The notes beneath the pieces are model-generated. The model did not search any database, was not told the DNA's origin, and was given only the letters and a program-made list of their open reading frames with translations. From Anoxybacillus amylolyticus (GTDB lineage: Bacteria > Bacillota > Bacilli > Bacillales > Anoxybacillaceae), in NCBI RefSeq assembly GCF_001634285.1, contig NZ_CP015438.1:182501-246500 (forward strand): 64,000 bases of DNA. Reading direction: 5' to 3'. Positions 22,536 through 37,331 of the stretch are shown here, in pieces. Numbering within the stretch: position 1 is the first letter of the stretch; each line of letters starts with the position of its first letter. The translations under genes and the position numbers were made by a program.

Positions 22536-24545
22536 ATGGATGGTGTTCATATCTCTTCTTGTCCATTAAACTGTTGGGATACGTGTGGACTAAAAGTGAC
22601 GGTTGAACATGGGAAAGTCGTAAAAATTGATGGTGATGACGAACATCCGATTACGAAAGGAAAAATTTGTGGACGTGGGCGAATGCTAGAAGCGCGCACG
22701 AATTCATCGGAGCGACTGCTTTACCCGCTCAAAAAAAGAAATGGGCAATTTGTTCGCATTTCTTGGGAACAAGCATTGGATGAAATTGCAGAAAAAATGG
22801 CGGAAATTCGGACGAAATCCAAAACAACGGCCGTTCTTCACAGCCATGACTATGCTAATAGTGGGCTGTTATCCAATCTAGCTCGCCGTTTTTTCAACTG
22901 CTATGGTGGAGTGACTGAGTTGACAGGAAGCCTTTGCTGGGGAGCGGGAATTGAAGCACAAACGTGGGATTTTGGAAATGCGTATAGCCATGCGCCTGAA
23001 GATATTTATCATAGTAAGCATGTCATTATTTGGGGACGAAATGTCGCGCGGACGAATATGCATTTGTTTCAACACCTAAAAGCGGTAAAAAAACAAGGAA
23101 CGACATTAGTAGTAATTGACCCAATCTATAATCAAACCGCACAAATCGCCGATAAATACGTATCGATTGCTCCTGGTATGGATGGATTTTTAGCGATTGG
23201 CGTCATGAAAGAACTATTGCGGTTAGGGCTAGAAGATCGTTTTTTTATTGAAAACTATACATTCGGATTTGTGGACATCAAAGCGTTGTTAAAAACCATT
23301 ACGCTCGAAGAAATCGAACGGCTGACTGGTGTAGAACGGGAGACGATGACGTGGCTCGCTCGCCTTTACGGAGATCGCCCAACGATGACTTATTTAGGGC
23401 TTGGCATGCAGCGATATGCAAACGGTGGCAATACGATTCGTCTTATTGATGCGCTCGTGGCGATGAGCGGAAATGTTGGTATTCCAGGGGGCGGTGCGAA
23501 TTTTGGTAACTTGCAAGTTGGACAAAGTTTTTCGTTGGAGGAGTTAACGTTGCCTGAACGAAAAACCGCTTCGCGTACTTTTACGATGATGAAACAAGCA
23601 GAAGGAATTTTACAAGCAACCGACCCAGAAATTAAAATGATTATCGTGACGTGCGGCAATCCCCTCACACAAGTACCAAATACGAATGTTGTGAAAAAAG
23701 CGTTTCAATCGGTCGAAACGGTCGTTGTGCTCGAACAGTTTATGACCGATACAGCCGAAGCAGCAGATTATGTGTTGCCGACGACAACCGTATTTGAAGA
23801 GGAAGACATTTATTATTCGTCCATGTATCATGCCTACGTTAATTACGGTCCAGCGCTTGTTGCGCCTCCAGGGAAAGCGAAGCCGGAGCTTTGGATTTGG
23901 ACGCAACTAGCTGAACGATTAGGATTCGGTAAAGACTTTGCTTTTTCGCGAGAAGAATTTTTAGCAATGGGCTTACGCGGTCTAGAGAAACATGGAATTA
24001 CCCTTGAAGCCCTAAGACAGGAAAAACGTATGCTATTGCCGGTAAAGGCAGTGCCTTGGTCAGATTACCGTTTTCAAACGCCGAGCGGAAAGTACGAGTT
24101 TACCTCGCTAGTAGCTCCCCAAAAAGGAAGGGATGGGAAATTGCGTCTTGCGTATCCGTCTGAATCAGAACTAACGAATCCTGAAATGGTCAAAAAGTAC
24201 CCGTATCGGTTATTAACGATTCATCCGCTGCGCTCGAATCATTCGCAGCATTACCATTTAATCGAATCGCTGCAATCGATCAAAATCGAAATATCTAGGG
24301 ATATTGCAGATGAAAAACGACTAGTAGACGGTGACCGTGTAAGAATTTTTAATGACCGCGGTGAGCTTTCTGGTATCGTGAAAATTTTACCGAATGCTCA
24401 TGCGAAAACAATAAATATCGATGAAGGGCAATGGGGGAAATTTGGGGGAAGCGTCAATGTATTGACATCGGATCGTGAATCAGACAACGGTCAAGGAAGT
24501 ACGTTGTATGATTGTCTAGTAAATATCGAGAAAATAAACGAATGA
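22536..24545 (+). CDS. yyaE: Molybdopterin-dependent oxidoreductase YyaE-like
   Basis: The product is 669 residues and belongs to the molybdopterin oxidoreductase superfamily (formate dehydrogenase/DMSO reductase type). A 4Fe-4S site is visible as CPLNCWDTC at residues 8-16 plus GKICGRG near 45. The molybdopterin domains include GGVTELTGSLCWGAG near residue 128 and the C-terminal dinucleotide-binding domain with DGDRVRIFNDRGE. The substrate is unknown. It has the same position and length as B. subtilis yyaE, and no cofactor genes are adjacent. Confidence 0.88.
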   Translation: MDGVHISSCPLNCWDTCGLKVTVEHGKVVKIDGDDEHPITKGKICGRGRMLEARTNSSERLLYPLKKRNGQFVRISWEQALDEIAEKMAEIRTKSKTTAVLHSHDYANSGLLSNLARRFFNCYGGVTELTGSLCWGAGIEAQTWDFGNAYSHAPEDIYHSKHVIIWGRNVARTNMHLFQHLKAVKKQGTTLVVIDPIYNQTAQIADKYVSIAPGMDGFLAIGVMKELLRLGLEDRFFIENYTFGFVDIKALLKTITLEEIERLTGVERETMTWLARLYGDRPTMTYLGLGMQRYANGGNTIRLIDALVAMSGNVGIPGGGANFGNLQVGQSFSLEELTLPERKTASRTFTMMKQAEGILQATDPEIKMIIVTCGNPLTQVPNTNVVKKAFQSVETVVVLEQFMTDTAEAADYVLPTTTVFEEEDIYYSSMYHAYVNYGPALVAPPGKAKPELWIWTQLAERLGFGKDFAFSREEFLAMGLRGLEKHGITLEALRQEKRMLLPVKAVPWSDYRFQTPSGKYEFTSLVAPQKGRDGKLRLAYPSESELTNPEMVKKYPYRLLTIHPLRSNHSQHYHLIESLQSIKIEISRDIADEKRLVDGDRVRIFNDRGELSGIVKILPNAHAKTINIDEGQWGKFGGSVNVLTSDRESDNGQGSTLYDCLVNIEKINE

Positions 24546-24615
24546 ACGTGCTTGTCATTTTATTTTTTAATATCTATAATGAGAAAAGATTTGACGGTGA
24601 AAGAGGAGTGGAAAA

Positions 24616-25716
24616 ATGGGATTAACAGCAGGAATCGTCGGTTTACCGAACGTCGGAAAATCGACGTTATTTAATGCGATTACAAAAGCAGGCGCGGAGT
24701 CTGCGAATTATCCGTTTTGTACGATTGAGCCGAACGTAGGAATAGTTGAAGTTCCTGATGAACGATTAAAAAAATTAACAGAGCTTGTAAAACCAAAACG
24801 TACAGTACCGACAGTATTTGAATTCACCGATATTGCAGGCATTGTCAAAGGAGCGAGTAAAGGAGAAGGACTAGGAAATAAGTTTTTATCCCATATTCGC
24901 CAAGTCGATGCGATTTGCCAAGTCGTTCGCTGCTTCTCCGACGAAAATATTACCCATGTCGCTGGAAAAGTCGACCCACTTTCCGACATTGCAACGATTA
25001 ACTTAGAACTAATTTTGGCGGACCTCGAAACGGTGGAAAAGCGCATGGACCGCGTTGGAAAGATGGCGAAGCAAAAAGATAAAGAATCCATGTTCGAGCA
25101 TGACATTCTCGTTCGATTAAAAGAAACGTTTGAAGCGGGAAAAGCAGCGCGCACGTTGTCGTTTACGGAAGAAGAAATGAAAGTTGTAAAACATCTCCAT
25201 TTGCTAACCATTAAGCCGATGTTATATGTAGCGAATGTAGGCGAAGAAGATTTAGCTAATCCAGATGCGAACCCTTACGTTCAACAAGTGCGGGAGTTTG
25301 CAAAAAGCGACAATGCGGAAGTAATCGTCGTATGTGCGAAAGTGGAAGAAGAAATTGCCCAGCTCGACGAAGAAGAAAAACAAATGTTTTTACAAGAACT
25401 AGGCATTAAACAATCGGGACTAGACCAACTTATTCGCGCAGCGTACAGCTTGTTAGGATTGGCTACGTATTTTACGGCTGGAGAACAAGAGGTGCGCGCT
25501 TGGACATTCCGTAAAGGAATGAAAGCGCCGCAATGTGCTGGCATTATTCATTCCGATTTTGAACGAGGGTTTATTCGCGCAGAAACAGTTTCTTTTGATG
25601 ATTTATTGGCTTGCGGTTCGATGGCAGCAGCCCGTGAAGCTGGGAAAGTACGATTAGAAGGAAAAGAGTACGAAGTGCAAGACGGCGATATTATGCATTT
25701 CCGTTTTAATGTGTAG
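24616..25716 (+). CDS. ychF: Redox-regulated ATPase YchF
   Basis: The product is 366 residues and belongs to the Obg-related YchF/OLA1 family, which prefers ATP over GTP. G1 is GLPNVGKSTLFNAI near residue 8, FTDIAGIVKGAS near residue 69, and the C-terminal TGS domain ends VQDGDIMHFRFNV. It binds ribosomes and has been linked to stress responses. A likely promoter with TATAAT lies about 45 bp upstream. Confidence 0.96.
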   Translation: MGLTAGIVGLPNVGKSTLFNAITKAGAESANYPFCTIEPNVGIVEVPDERLKKLTELVKPKRTVPTVFEFTDIAGIVKGASKGEGLGNKFLSHIRQVDAICQVVRCFSDENITHVAGKVDPLSDIATINLELILADLETVEKRMDRVGKMAKQKDKESMFEHDILVRLKETFEAGKAARTLSFTEEEMKVVKHLHLLTIKPMLYVANVGEEDLANPDANPYVQQVREFAKSDNAEVIVVCAKVEEEIAQLDEEEKQMFLQELGIKQSGLDQLIRAAYSLLGLATYFTAGEQEVRAWTFRKGMKAPQCAGIIHSDFERGFIRAETVSFDDLLACGSMAAAREAGKVRLEGKEYEVQDGDIMHFRFNV

Positions 25717-25718
25717 TA

Positions 25719-25747
25719 TTGCATCGGTCATTTTATCATGGTATAAT
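25719..25747 (+). promoter_or_regulatory. Promoter of rpsF-ssb-rpsR
   Basis: TTGCAT (25719-25724) and a consensus TATAAT (25742-25747) are 17 bp apart. About 70 bp of leader follows before rpsF. In bacteria this operon is often autoregulated by an S6:S18-binding leader; the stretch 25768-25808 has stem potential but was not confirmed. Confidence 0.7.
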
Positions 25748-25821
25748 CAGAAAATGTGAGTAATGCATATTGCTCCTTGCTCTTTTATAGAGCCGTTTAG
25801 ACCAAAAGGAGGTGACGGACA

Positions 25822-26109
25822 GTGAGAAAATACGAAATCATGTACATTATCCGCCCAAATATCGACGATGAAGGTCGGAAAGTAGTTGTTGAGCGTTTTA
25901 ACAACATTTTAACAGAAAATGGTGCGGAAATTACGAGCGTAAAAGAATGGGGTAAACGTCGTTTAGCATATGAAATCAAGGATTTCCGTGACGGTTACTA
26001 CATGATCGTGAACGTGATGTCTCAACCAAAAGCGGTACAAGAATTTGACCGTTTAGCGAAAATTAGCGAAGACATCATTCGTCACATTGTCGTAAAAGAG
26101 GAAGAATAA
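25822..26109 (+). CDS. rpsF: 30S ribosomal protein S6
   Basis: The product is 95 residues. [19 protein letters not shown] and [20 protein letters not shown] are standard S6. S6 pairs with S18 in the platform of the small subunit, and rpsR lies in the same operon. The start is GTG, preceded by AAAGGAGGTG. Confidence 0.97.
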   Translation: MRKYEIMYIIRPNIDDEGRKVVVERFNNILTENGAEITSVKEWGKRRLAYEIKDFRDGYYMIVNVMSQPKAVQEFDRLAKISEDIIRHIVVKEEE

Positions 26110-26134
26110 TTCCGATGTTTAAGGAGTGGTTCTG

Positions 26135-26629
26135 ATGATTAATCGCGTAATTCTTGTAGGGCGACTTACAAGAGACCCAGAATTGCGCTATACTCCAAAT
26201 GGGGTTGCTGTTGCCACATTTACGTTAGCGGTCAATCGCCCGTTTACAAACCAACAGGGTGAGCGCGAAGCAGATTTCATTAACTGCGTCGTTTGGCGCC
26301 GTCCTGCAGAAAATGTCGCTAATTTCTTGAAAAAAGGAAGTTTAGCTGGTGTGGACGGACGGTTGCAAACGAGAAGTTATGAAGGTCAAGACGGAAAACG
26401 TGTGTACGTAACCGAAGTGGTTGCTGATAGTGTTCAATTTCTTGAACCGAGAGGTAGCACAGAACAACGTGGTACAGCAACAGGTGGCTACTACGGGGAG
26501 CCATATCCATTTGGACAAAATCAGAACCAACGACACACGCCTGATCAAAATTTCAGTCGCATTGATGAAGATCCGTTTGCTCATGATGGGCAACCGATCG
26601 ACATCTCGGATGACGACTTGCCTTTTTAA
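26135..26629 (+). CDS. ssb: Single-stranded DNA-binding protein
   Basis: The product is 164 residues. The OB fold begins [22 protein letters not shown], and the acidic tail ends DISDDDLPF, the docking site for replication and repair partners. A flexible Gln/Asn/Gly-rich linker lies between them. The ATG at 26135 follows AAGGAGTGG. The rpsF-ssb-rpsR arrangement is conserved. Confidence 0.97.
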   Translation: MINRVILVGRLTRDPELRYTPNGVAVATFTLAVNRPFTNQQGEREADFINCVVWRRPAENVANFLKKGSLAGVDGRLQTRSYEGQDGKRVYVTEVVADSVQFLEPRGSTEQRGTATGGYYGEPYPFGQNQNQRHTPDQNFSRIDEDPFAHDGQPIDISDDDLPF

Positions 26630-26687
26630 TTATTGAACGTGATAACCGTTTCTAATATCATTATTTTAAAAAAAGGAAGGAGGATAA

Positions 26688-26927
<240 letters not shown>

Positions 26928-26934
26928 GACGAAA

Positions 26935-26970
26935 AGCAGTAAGGGGGACGAAGCCTTACTGCTTTTTTTA
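26935..26970 (+). terminator. Terminator after rpsR
   Basis: AGCAGTAAGG pairs with CCTTACTGCT and is followed by a T7 run, directly after rpsR. Confidence 0.9.
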
Positions 26971-26987
26971 TACGAGGAGGGTAGGAT

Positions 26988-27917
26988 GTGAGAAATACAT
27001 ATGCGCTGACAGAAGCAGCGATTCAGCTTGCCATTTTTATTGTGTTGTTTTTAGCCTCAGTATACGTGCCGTTGTTTGGGATGATCATTAGCTTATTTTT
27101 ACCGCTCCCTTTTATCGTTTTTACGATGCGGCACGGCTACCGGTCAGCTCTTGTGTTATTAACTGCCGCTGTCATCGTTTCAACGGTTATTAGCACCTTA
27201 TTATCTGCTTTTGCTGCTGTTATGTTTGGAACGAGTGGAATTGTCATCGGTGCATTGTTAGCAAAACAAAAAAATCAGTATGCCGTATTAGCAGCCGCGA
27301 CTGTTGCTTTTTTAGTGAATATAGTTATAAATTATGTCATATCTATAAAATTTTTCGAACTCGATATCATTGCTCAAACTCTTTCCATGCTAAGCGATTC
27401 TTTTCACACCGCTGTGCAAGTAATGGAAAGTGCAGGGAAAAAGCTGCCGGAGGAAACCATTGCTCGTTTTGAGCAAGGATTGAGGGTAATCAAATATGTT
27501 ACGCCAACGTTATTCGTGATTGCTGCCCTTGCATTTGCTTATTTGACGATCATCGTTTCTGTTCCGATTCTAAAACGGTTAAAGTTATCTGTTGGAACGT
27601 GGCCACCGTTTCGCCAGTTAATGTTGCCAAGGCAGTTAGTGTGGTATTATTTGCTCGTGCTAATCGCTACCTTTTTTCCGTTAGAACAAGGGACGTTTGC
27701 GTTTATTGTGGTCATCAATTTATATTATGTATTACAGCTTTTATTTGCCATTCAAGGTTTTTCGTTTCTTTACTATCTCGCGTATCGTAAACAAATTGCG
27801 AAAGGAATTGTCGTTGCTGGAACAATAGTTTGCTTGTTTGTCCCTTTTTTACTTTATCTTATCGCGATATTAGGTATAATTGATTTAGGATTTGAATTGC
27901 GAAAACGTGTTCAATAG
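26988..27917 (+). CDS. yybS: DUF2232 membrane protein YybS
   Basis: This is a 309-residue multi-pass membrane protein with about eight hydrophobic segments. It starts with TYALTEAAIQLAIFIVLFLASVYVPLFGMIISLFLPLPF, which is typical of DUF2232/YybS. The role is unknown. It is conserved immediately before gdpP in bacilli, and the fold resembles substrate-binding subunits of ECF transporters, though no energising genes are nearby. The start is GTG after an ACGAGGAGGG stretch. Confidence 0.9.
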   Translation: MRNTYALTEAAIQLAIFIVLFLASVYVPLFGMIISLFLPLPFIVFTMRHGYRSALVLLTAAVIVSTVISTLLSAFAAVMFGTSGIVIGALLAKQKNQYAVLAAATVAFLVNIVINYVISIKFFELDIIAQTLSMLSDSFHTAVQVMESAGKKLPEETIARFEQGLRVIKYVTPTLFVIAALAFAYLTIIVSVPILKRLKLSVGTWPPFRQLMLPRQLVWYYLLVLIATFFPLEQGTFAFIVVINLYYVLQLLFAIQGFSFLYYLAYRKQIAKGIVVAGTIVCLFVPFLLYLIAILGIIDLGFELRKRVQ

Positions 27918-27949
27918 GCGAAAGAATGATGATTTAGGAGCTGACATAA

Positions 27950-30369
<2,420 letters not shown>

Positions 30370-30375
30370 TCCGTA

Positions 30376-30421
30376 GAAAATGTGATTTTATGGGGGCTTC
30401 CTCATATAATCACATTTTTCT
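30376..30421 (+). terminator. Probable terminator after rplI
   Basis: AAAATGTGATT pairs with AATCACATTTT, with further pairing inside, followed by a short T run. The inner stem is imperfect. Confidence 0.6.
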
Positions 30422-30461
30422 TATGATGGCGTTTTAGATGATTGAAAAGGTGGTGAATACG

Positions 30462-31825
30462 ATGGACGATTTATTTACAGAACGCATTCCGCCGCAAAAC
30501 ATCGAAGCAGAGCAGGCAGTATTAGGAGCGATTTTCCTTGATGCATCTGCTTTAACATTAGCTTCGGAAATTTTAATCCCAGAAGATTTTTACCGCGCCG
30601 CACACCAAAAAATTTTCCATGCGATGTTGAAAGTAGCCGATAAAGGGGAACCGGTGGACTTAGTAACCGTTACAGCTGAGTTGGCCGATGCGAAAGCGCT
30701 TGAAGAAGTAGGGGGCGTTTCCTATTTAAGCGAACTCGCCGATTCTGTCCCAACCGCTGCAAACGTCGAATATTATGCGCGAATTGTGGAAGAAAAATCA
30801 GTACTTCGCCGCCTCATCCGCACCGCGACATCGATCGCCCAAGACAGCTATACGCGCGAAGATGAAGTCGATGTGCTGCTAAATGAAGCAGAAAAGAAAA
30901 TTATGGAGATTTCGCAGCGGAAGCATTCTGGGGCGTTTCAAAACATTAAAGACGTGCTCGTGCAAGCGTATGATAATATCGAAATGCTTCACAACCGAAA
31001 AGGAGAAATTACAGGAATCCCGACCGGCTTTACCGAATTAGATCGCATGACCGCTGGTTTTCAACGAAGCGATTTAATTATTGTCGCTGCTCGCCCTTCT
31101 GTCGGGAAAACGGCGTTTGCCCTTAATATTGCGCAAAATGTAGCGACGAAAACAAATGAAAACGTGGCGATTTTTAGCTTAGAAATGAGCGCGCAGCAAC
31201 TTGTGATGCGGATGCTTTGCGCAGAAGGAAACATTAATGCGCAAAATTTGCGGACAGGTAAACTAACGCCAGAAGACTGGGGAAAGTTAACGATGGCGAT
31301 GGGGAGTTTATCCAATGCGGGCATTTATATCGATGATACGCCAAGTATTCGCGTCAGTGAAATTCGGGCAAAATGCCGCCGCCTCAAACAAGAAAGCGGG
31401 CTTGGCATGGTGTTGATTGACTATTTACAGCTTATTCAAGGAAGCGGAAGAAATCGTGAAAATCGCCAGCAAGAAGTATCAGAAATTTCCCGTTCGTTAA
31501 AAGCGCTCGCTCGGGAATTAGAAGTGCCTGTCATCGCTCTATCGCAGCTATCGCGTAGCGTAGAGCAGCGCCAAGATAAACGCCCGATGATGTCCGATAT
31601 TCGTGAATCGGGAAGCATTGAGCAAGATGCAGATATTGTCGCGTTTTTATATCGCGATGATTACTATGACAAAGACTCGGAAAATAAAAATATTATTGAA
31701 ATCATCATTGCTAAGCAACGGAACGGTCCAGTGGGAACCGTCCAGTTAGCCTTTATTAAAGAATATAATAAATTCGTCAACCTAGAGCGACGATTTGATG
31801 ATACGCAAATCCCTCCAGGTGCTTA

Positions 31826-31826
<1 letters not shown>
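30462..31826 (+). CDS. dnaB: Replicative DNA helicase (DnaB family; DnaC in Bacillus)
   Basis: This is a 454-residue hexameric helicase that unwinds DNA at the fork; in B. subtilis the gene is called dnaC. The N-terminal DnaB domain (PPQNIEAEQAVLGAIFLD) is followed by a RecA-type ATPase with ARPSVGKTAFALN near residue 210 and MVLIDYLQLIQGSG near residue 310. The ATG at 30462 follows AAAGGTGG and gives the same length as B. subtilis DnaC. Confidence 0.97.
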
Positions 31827-33254
<1,428 letters not shown>

Positions 33255-33266
33255 GAAAAGCAAAAA

Positions 33267-33305
33267 GAAAGCATAGGCACAAACAGGTGTCTATGCTTTT
33301 CTTTT
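33267..33305 (+). terminator. Terminator after purA
   Basis: AAAGCATAGGCAC pairs with GTGTCTATGCTTT (one mismatch) around a short loop, followed by a T-rich run. Confidence 0.88.
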
Positions 33306-33450
33306 ATTGCTGGTAATCGGTAATAAGTGAATTCGCGCTCATAACATGGTACATTATTAATATATACGCTTTTTTTGAATGCAGGGGAAACGTGATTGTC
33401 GTTTGCCCCCGAAATAGTAATCCATCAAAGAAGGAAGGATGTACAATCAG

Positions 33451-34161
33451 ATGGAGAAACGAATTCTTGTAGTTGATGATGAAAAACCGATTGCGGATAT
33501 TTTGCAATTTAATTTGCAAAGAGAAGGATATGAAGTTATTTGCGCTTACGATGGCGTCGAAGCGCTGCAAAAAGTGGAAGAACATGTTCCTGATTTGATT
33601 TTACTCGACATTATGCTCCCGCAAAAAGACGGTATGGAAGTATGCCGCGAAGTGCGGAAAAAATACGATATGCCGATTATTATGCTGACAGCGAAAGACT
33701 CGGAGATTGATAAAGTGCTTGGCCTTGAATTGGGTGCAGACGATTACGTAACGAAGCCGTTCAGCACAAGAGAGTTGCTTGCGCGTGTCAAAGCGAACTT
33801 GCGCCGCCATCAGCCAACAGCAGGCGCACAAGACGAAGCAAATGATATGAGCGAAATCGTGGTTGGATCGCTCGTCATTCGCCCTGATGCATACATTGTG
33901 CTAAAGAGGGGAGAAACGATCGAATTAACCCATCGCGAATTTGAGCTGCTTCATTATTTGGCCAAACATATTGGACAAGTGATGACAAGGGAGCATTTGT
34001 TACAAACTGTATGGGGATACGACTATTATGGGGACGTTCGCACAGTAGACGTAACGGTTCGCCGTTTGCGGGAAAAAATTGAAGACAATCCTTCCCATCC
34101 GGCATGGATCGTGACACGTCGAGGCGTCGGCTATTATTTACGTAATCCAGAACAGGAGTAA
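33451..34161 (+). CDS. walR: Response regulator WalR (YycF)
   Basis: This is a 236-residue OmpR-type regulator. The receiver domain has DD at residues 9-10, the phosphoacceptor D53 in LILLDIMLP, and K near 103 in VTKPFS. The C-terminal winged helix has [26 protein letters not shown]. WalRK is the essential system controlling cell-wall hydrolases. The ATG at 33451 matches the family N-terminus; GGAAGGAT lies about ten bases upstream. Confidence 0.97.
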   Translation: MEKRILVVDDEKPIADILQFNLQREGYEVICAYDGVEALQKVEEHVPDLILLDIMLPQKDGMEVCREVRKKYDMPIIMLTAKDSEIDKVLGLELGADDYVTKPFSTRELLARVKANLRRHQPTAGAQDEANDMSEIVVGSLVIRPDAYIVLKRGETIELTHREFELLHYLAKHIGQVMTREHLLQTVWGYDYYGDVRTVDVTVRRLREKIEDNPSHPAWIVTRRGVGYYLRNPEQE

Positions 34162-34171
34162 AAGAAACAGC

Positions 34172-36004
34172 ATGAAAAAAGTAGGACCTTTTCGTTCCAT
34201 TCATTTTAAATTTGTGTTGATTTACGTACTGCTTATTCTTGTAGCGATGCAAATTATTGGCGTGTATTTTGTTCGGGAATTAGAAACACAACTCGTCCAA
34301 AACTTCAAAAATTCCTTGAATGAACGAGTAACGCTACTTGCGTATAATGTGGAGCAAGCGATGAGCAAAGAGCGAGATGACAAAAAAGACCCGACGTTAG
34401 AAGAAGAAATTCGCTCGCTGCTTCACGATTTTATTTCGCAAGATATTTCGGAAGTTCGCGTCATTGATGATAAAGGAAAAGTATTGGCGACATCGAATCC
34501 ATATATGCAAAACATCGTAGGGAAGCGGACGACCGAAATTTTTGTCAAGCGAGCGCTTGTGACAGGGGAAGTTGTCGACCGAACGTTAATTGATCCGAAG
34601 ACAGGCCATCGGATGTATATTTCTTCGACGCCAGTAAAACTAAATGGCGAGATTAAAGGGGCTATTTATGTCATTGCGTCGATGGAAAACGTTTTTTCCC
34701 AAATGAAGCAAATCAATATGATTTTTGCCACAGGGACAGGAATTGCATTAGCAATTACGGCAGTATTAGGAATCTTTTTATCTCGTACGATTACTCGCCC
34801 GATTTCCGATATGCGAAAACAGGCGCTCGCGATGGCAAAAGGAAATTTCTCCCGAAAAGTAAAAGTGTACGGGTACGATGAAATCGGGCAATTAGCGATG
34901 ACATTTAATAACTTAACGAAAAAGTTGCAAGAGGCACAAGCAACTACCGAAGGGGAACGGCGGAAATTGGCACTTGTGCTTACCCATATGACCGATGGGG
35001 TCATCGCTACCGATCGGCGTGGCAACATCATTTTAATTAATGATGCTGCGTTAAACATTTTAAATGTTTCACGTGAAACAGTGCTTTCTAGTTCGATTAT
35101 CGATGTATTGGGGTTAGAAGGGCAATATACGTTTGAAACGTTAATTGAGGAGCGCGATTCGCTCATTTTAGATTTTAGTACCGAAGAAGAATTATATGTT
35201 TTGCGCGCTTCTTTGTCCGTCATTCAAAAAGAAACGGGCTTTGTCAACGGGTTGATTGTCGTGCTTCATGATATAACAGAGCAAGAGAAAATTGACCAAG
35301 AGCGGCGAGAGTTCGTCGCCAATGTTTCACATGAACTTCGGACGCCGTTAACGACGATGAAAAGCTATTTAGAGGCGCTTGGAGAAGGTTTGTGGAGAGA
35401 TGAAACAATTGCGCCAAGGTTTATTGAAGTAGCACAAACAGAAACCGAACGAATGATTCGGCTTGTAAATGACTTATTACAGCTTTCAAAACTAGATAGC
35501 AAAGATTATAAATTAAGCAAATCATGGGTCAATTTTTCCCGCTACTTTCACCAGGTCATTGACCGATTTGAGCTAACGAAAAATGAAAATATTACATTCA
35601 TTCGCAAAATACCGGATGAAGCGATTTTTATTGAAATTGACGAAGATAAAATTACACAAGTGCTTGATAATATTATCTCGAACGCTTTAAAATATTCTCC
35701 GCACGGTGGAAATATTACGTTTCGTGTGAAAGAGTTAAGCGATGAAATTTTAGTCAGCGTCACCGATGAAGGGGTTGGCATTCCTAAATCAGATTTATCA
35801 AAAGTATTTGAGCGATTTTACCGTGTTGATAAAGCACGATCACGAAAACTTGGAGGAACAGGATTAGGGCTAGCGATCGCAAAAGAAGTAGTCGTCGCCC
35901 ATGGGGGAAGAATTTGGGCCCGAAGCCAAGAAAATAAAGGAACGACGATTTTCTTTACATTGCCATTTGAACGAATACAAGAGGATGAATGGGATGAAGT
36001 ATGA
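34172..36004 (+). CDS. walK: Sensor histidine kinase WalK (YycG)
   Basis: The product is 610 residues. A first membrane helix at residues about 10-30, an extracytoplasmic domain and a second helix near 185-205 are followed by HAMP, PAS (RKLALVLTHMTDGVIATDRRGNI), HisKA with the phosphorylated histidine in VSHELRTPL near residue 387, and HATPase_c (NIISNALKYS, GVGIP, LGGTGLGLAIAKEV). A parS site is embedded in the PAS-coding region. The stop overlaps walH. Confidence 0.97.
   Translation: MKKVGPFRSIHFKFVLIYVLLILVAMQIIGVYFVRELETQLVQNFKNSLNERVTLLAYNVEQAMSKERDDKKDPTLEEEIRSLLHDFISQDISEVRVIDDKGKVLATSNPYMQNIVGKRTTEIFVKRALVTGEVVDRTLIDPKTGHRMYISSTPVKLNGEIKGAIYVIASMENVFSQMKQINMIFATGTGIALAITAVLGIFLSRTITRPISDMRKQALAMAKGNFSRKVKVYGYDEIGQLAMTFNNLTKKLQEAQATTEGERRKLALVLTHMTDGVIATDRRGNIILINDAALNILNVSRETVLSSSIIDVLGLEGQYTFETLIEERDSLILDFSTEEELYVLRASLSVIQKETGFVNGLIVVLHDITEQEKIDQERREFVANVSHELRTPLTTMKSYLEALGEGLWRDETIAPRFIEVAQTETERMIRLVNDLLQLSKLDSKDYKLSKSWVNFSRYFHQVIDRFELTKNENITFIRKIPDEAIFIEIDEDKITQVLDNIISNALKYSPHGGNITFRVKELSDEILVSVTDEGVGIPKSDLSKVFERFYRVDKARSRKLGGTGLGLAIAKEVVVAHGGRIWARSQENKGTTIFFTLPFERIQEDEWDEV
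35065..35080. promoter_or_regulatory. parS site inside walK
   Basis: TGTTTCACGTGAAACA is identical to the site in parB and to the Bacillus consensus. It lies about 25 kb from oriC on the right arm and encodes in-frame residues of the WalK PAS region. Confidence 0.97.
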
Positions 36005-37331
36005 GACAGCGAAAACGATTTTGTTAACGTTTTTAGTGTTGACAAGCATTGCGTTTACGTGGGAATTGTGGACGTATCATCCGCAGTATGATGCGATTCA
36101 AACAGATGAATATATTCAAAACGTATCGATTAGCAACACCCAAGTGGAAACATCCATGATCGTCCGTCCTTCACAAATTATCATTCATAAAAATGATGCG
36201 CACTATGGGATGATAGATGAAGGGGATATGACGAAGCTTCTCAAAGAGATGAAAAAATGGACGTTTGATGATTTCGAAAACATTTCGTCCACTATCTCCA
36301 AAGAAGATTTTTCATCGTTTGTCCATCGGAAAGAAGCGATCGAAATCATTTATCCCGATGATATCCCAATGAATATTTTCCGTGATCTTTTCCAAATTGA
36401 CGATAAAGGGATGGACGGGGTTAGTTTTAATACGATTGTTATTCCAATCGGAAAAAATCAAGGGCTTATTGCTTATTTTGTTTCGACCGATCATCGCAGA
36501 GTGTATAAAGCGACCGTGAGTGATGTGTCATTAGGAGAAATTAATCAGTTTTACGAAAAGGCTGAAAAATTTCCGCGCTATTTAGCCTATAACGTGAGCG
36601 AAACGAAGGCGTTTTTTTTGCCGGAAAAAGAAATGATGATGAGCCGGCTACAATATTATACAGATGAGCTCGATCCAGATAAATTTAAAGAAGCGCTATT
36701 TAGCGACCCTAGTTTTGTAAAAAAAGATGTATTAGCATTTGGCGAGGAATATACCGACGGGTCAAGATTAATGGATGTGAACTTTCTGCAAAAGTTGCTG
36801 CTATATGTAAATCCAGCGGCGAAAAATACAGAAGGCTCACCAAGCGAAGATAGCGCGGCATTAATTCAAAAAAGTATTGATTTCGTGAACGAACATGGCG
36901 GTTGGACCGATATGTACCATTTTGCGGAATGGGACCAAGAAAAGCGGAAAGTCGTTTTTAGGCTTTATGCAAATAACTACCCTGTCTTTAATGATTATGG
37001 AATGTCGGAAATTATTCAAATATGGGGAACGAACGAGGTCAATAAATATCAGCGTCCGTTGTTCCGCTTAGAAATTCCTGACCGTGTGAGCGTATCGACA
37101 AAAGTATGGTCTGGCCAAGAAGTGATAAAACAACTGGAAAAACAAAAAGGATTTCGAAAGGTATTAGTGGATGGCATTGCGCTTGGATACAAACTAGTGA
37201 AAGAACAAGGAAAAGGAAAGGTTATTATTTTGGAACCAGCATGGTTTTGTCTATATAATGGGACTTGGAAACCGATTTCGTTAACAGAAACAACCGGAGG
37301 ACGAGGAGGGGGAGCCGGTGGATTGGAGTAA
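35994..37331 (+). CDS. walH: WalRK regulator YycH
   Basis: The product is 445 residues. One N-terminal membrane helix (TILLTFLVLTSIAFTWELW) anchors a large extracellular domain. In B. subtilis YycH and YycI form a complex with WalK at the membrane and restrain it. The ATG at 35994 was chosen for AGAGGAT upstream and for agreement with the family N-terminus. It overlaps walK by 11 bp and walI by 14 bp. Confidence 0.94.
   Translation: MKYETAKTILLTFLVLTSIAFTWELWTYHPQYDAIQTDEYIQNVSISNTQVETSMIVRPSQIIIHKNDAHYGMIDEGDMTKLLKEMKKWTFDDFENISSTISKEDFSSFVHRKEAIEIIYPDDIPMNIFRDLFQIDDKGMDGVSFNTIVIPIGKNQGLIAYFVSTDHRRVYKATVSDVSLGEINQFYEKAEKFPRYLAYNVSETKAFFLPEKEMMMSRLQYYTDELDPDKFKEALFSDPSFVKKDVLAFGEEYTDGSRLMDVNFLQKLLLYVNPAAKNTEGSPSEDSAALIQKSIDFVNEHGGWTDMYHFAEWDQEKRKVVFRLYANNYPVFNDYGMSEIIQIWGTNEVNKYQRPLFRLEIPDRVSVSTKVWSGQEVIKQLEKQKGFRKVLVDGIALGYKLVKEQGKGKVIILEPAWFCLYNGTWKPISLTETTGGRGGGAGGLE

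Noticed and set aside
35325-35340. Third parS-like sequence in walK (TGTTTCACATGAACTT)
   Set aside because: It has several mismatches in the palindrome and simply encodes the conserved VSHELR motif around the phosphorylated histidine.
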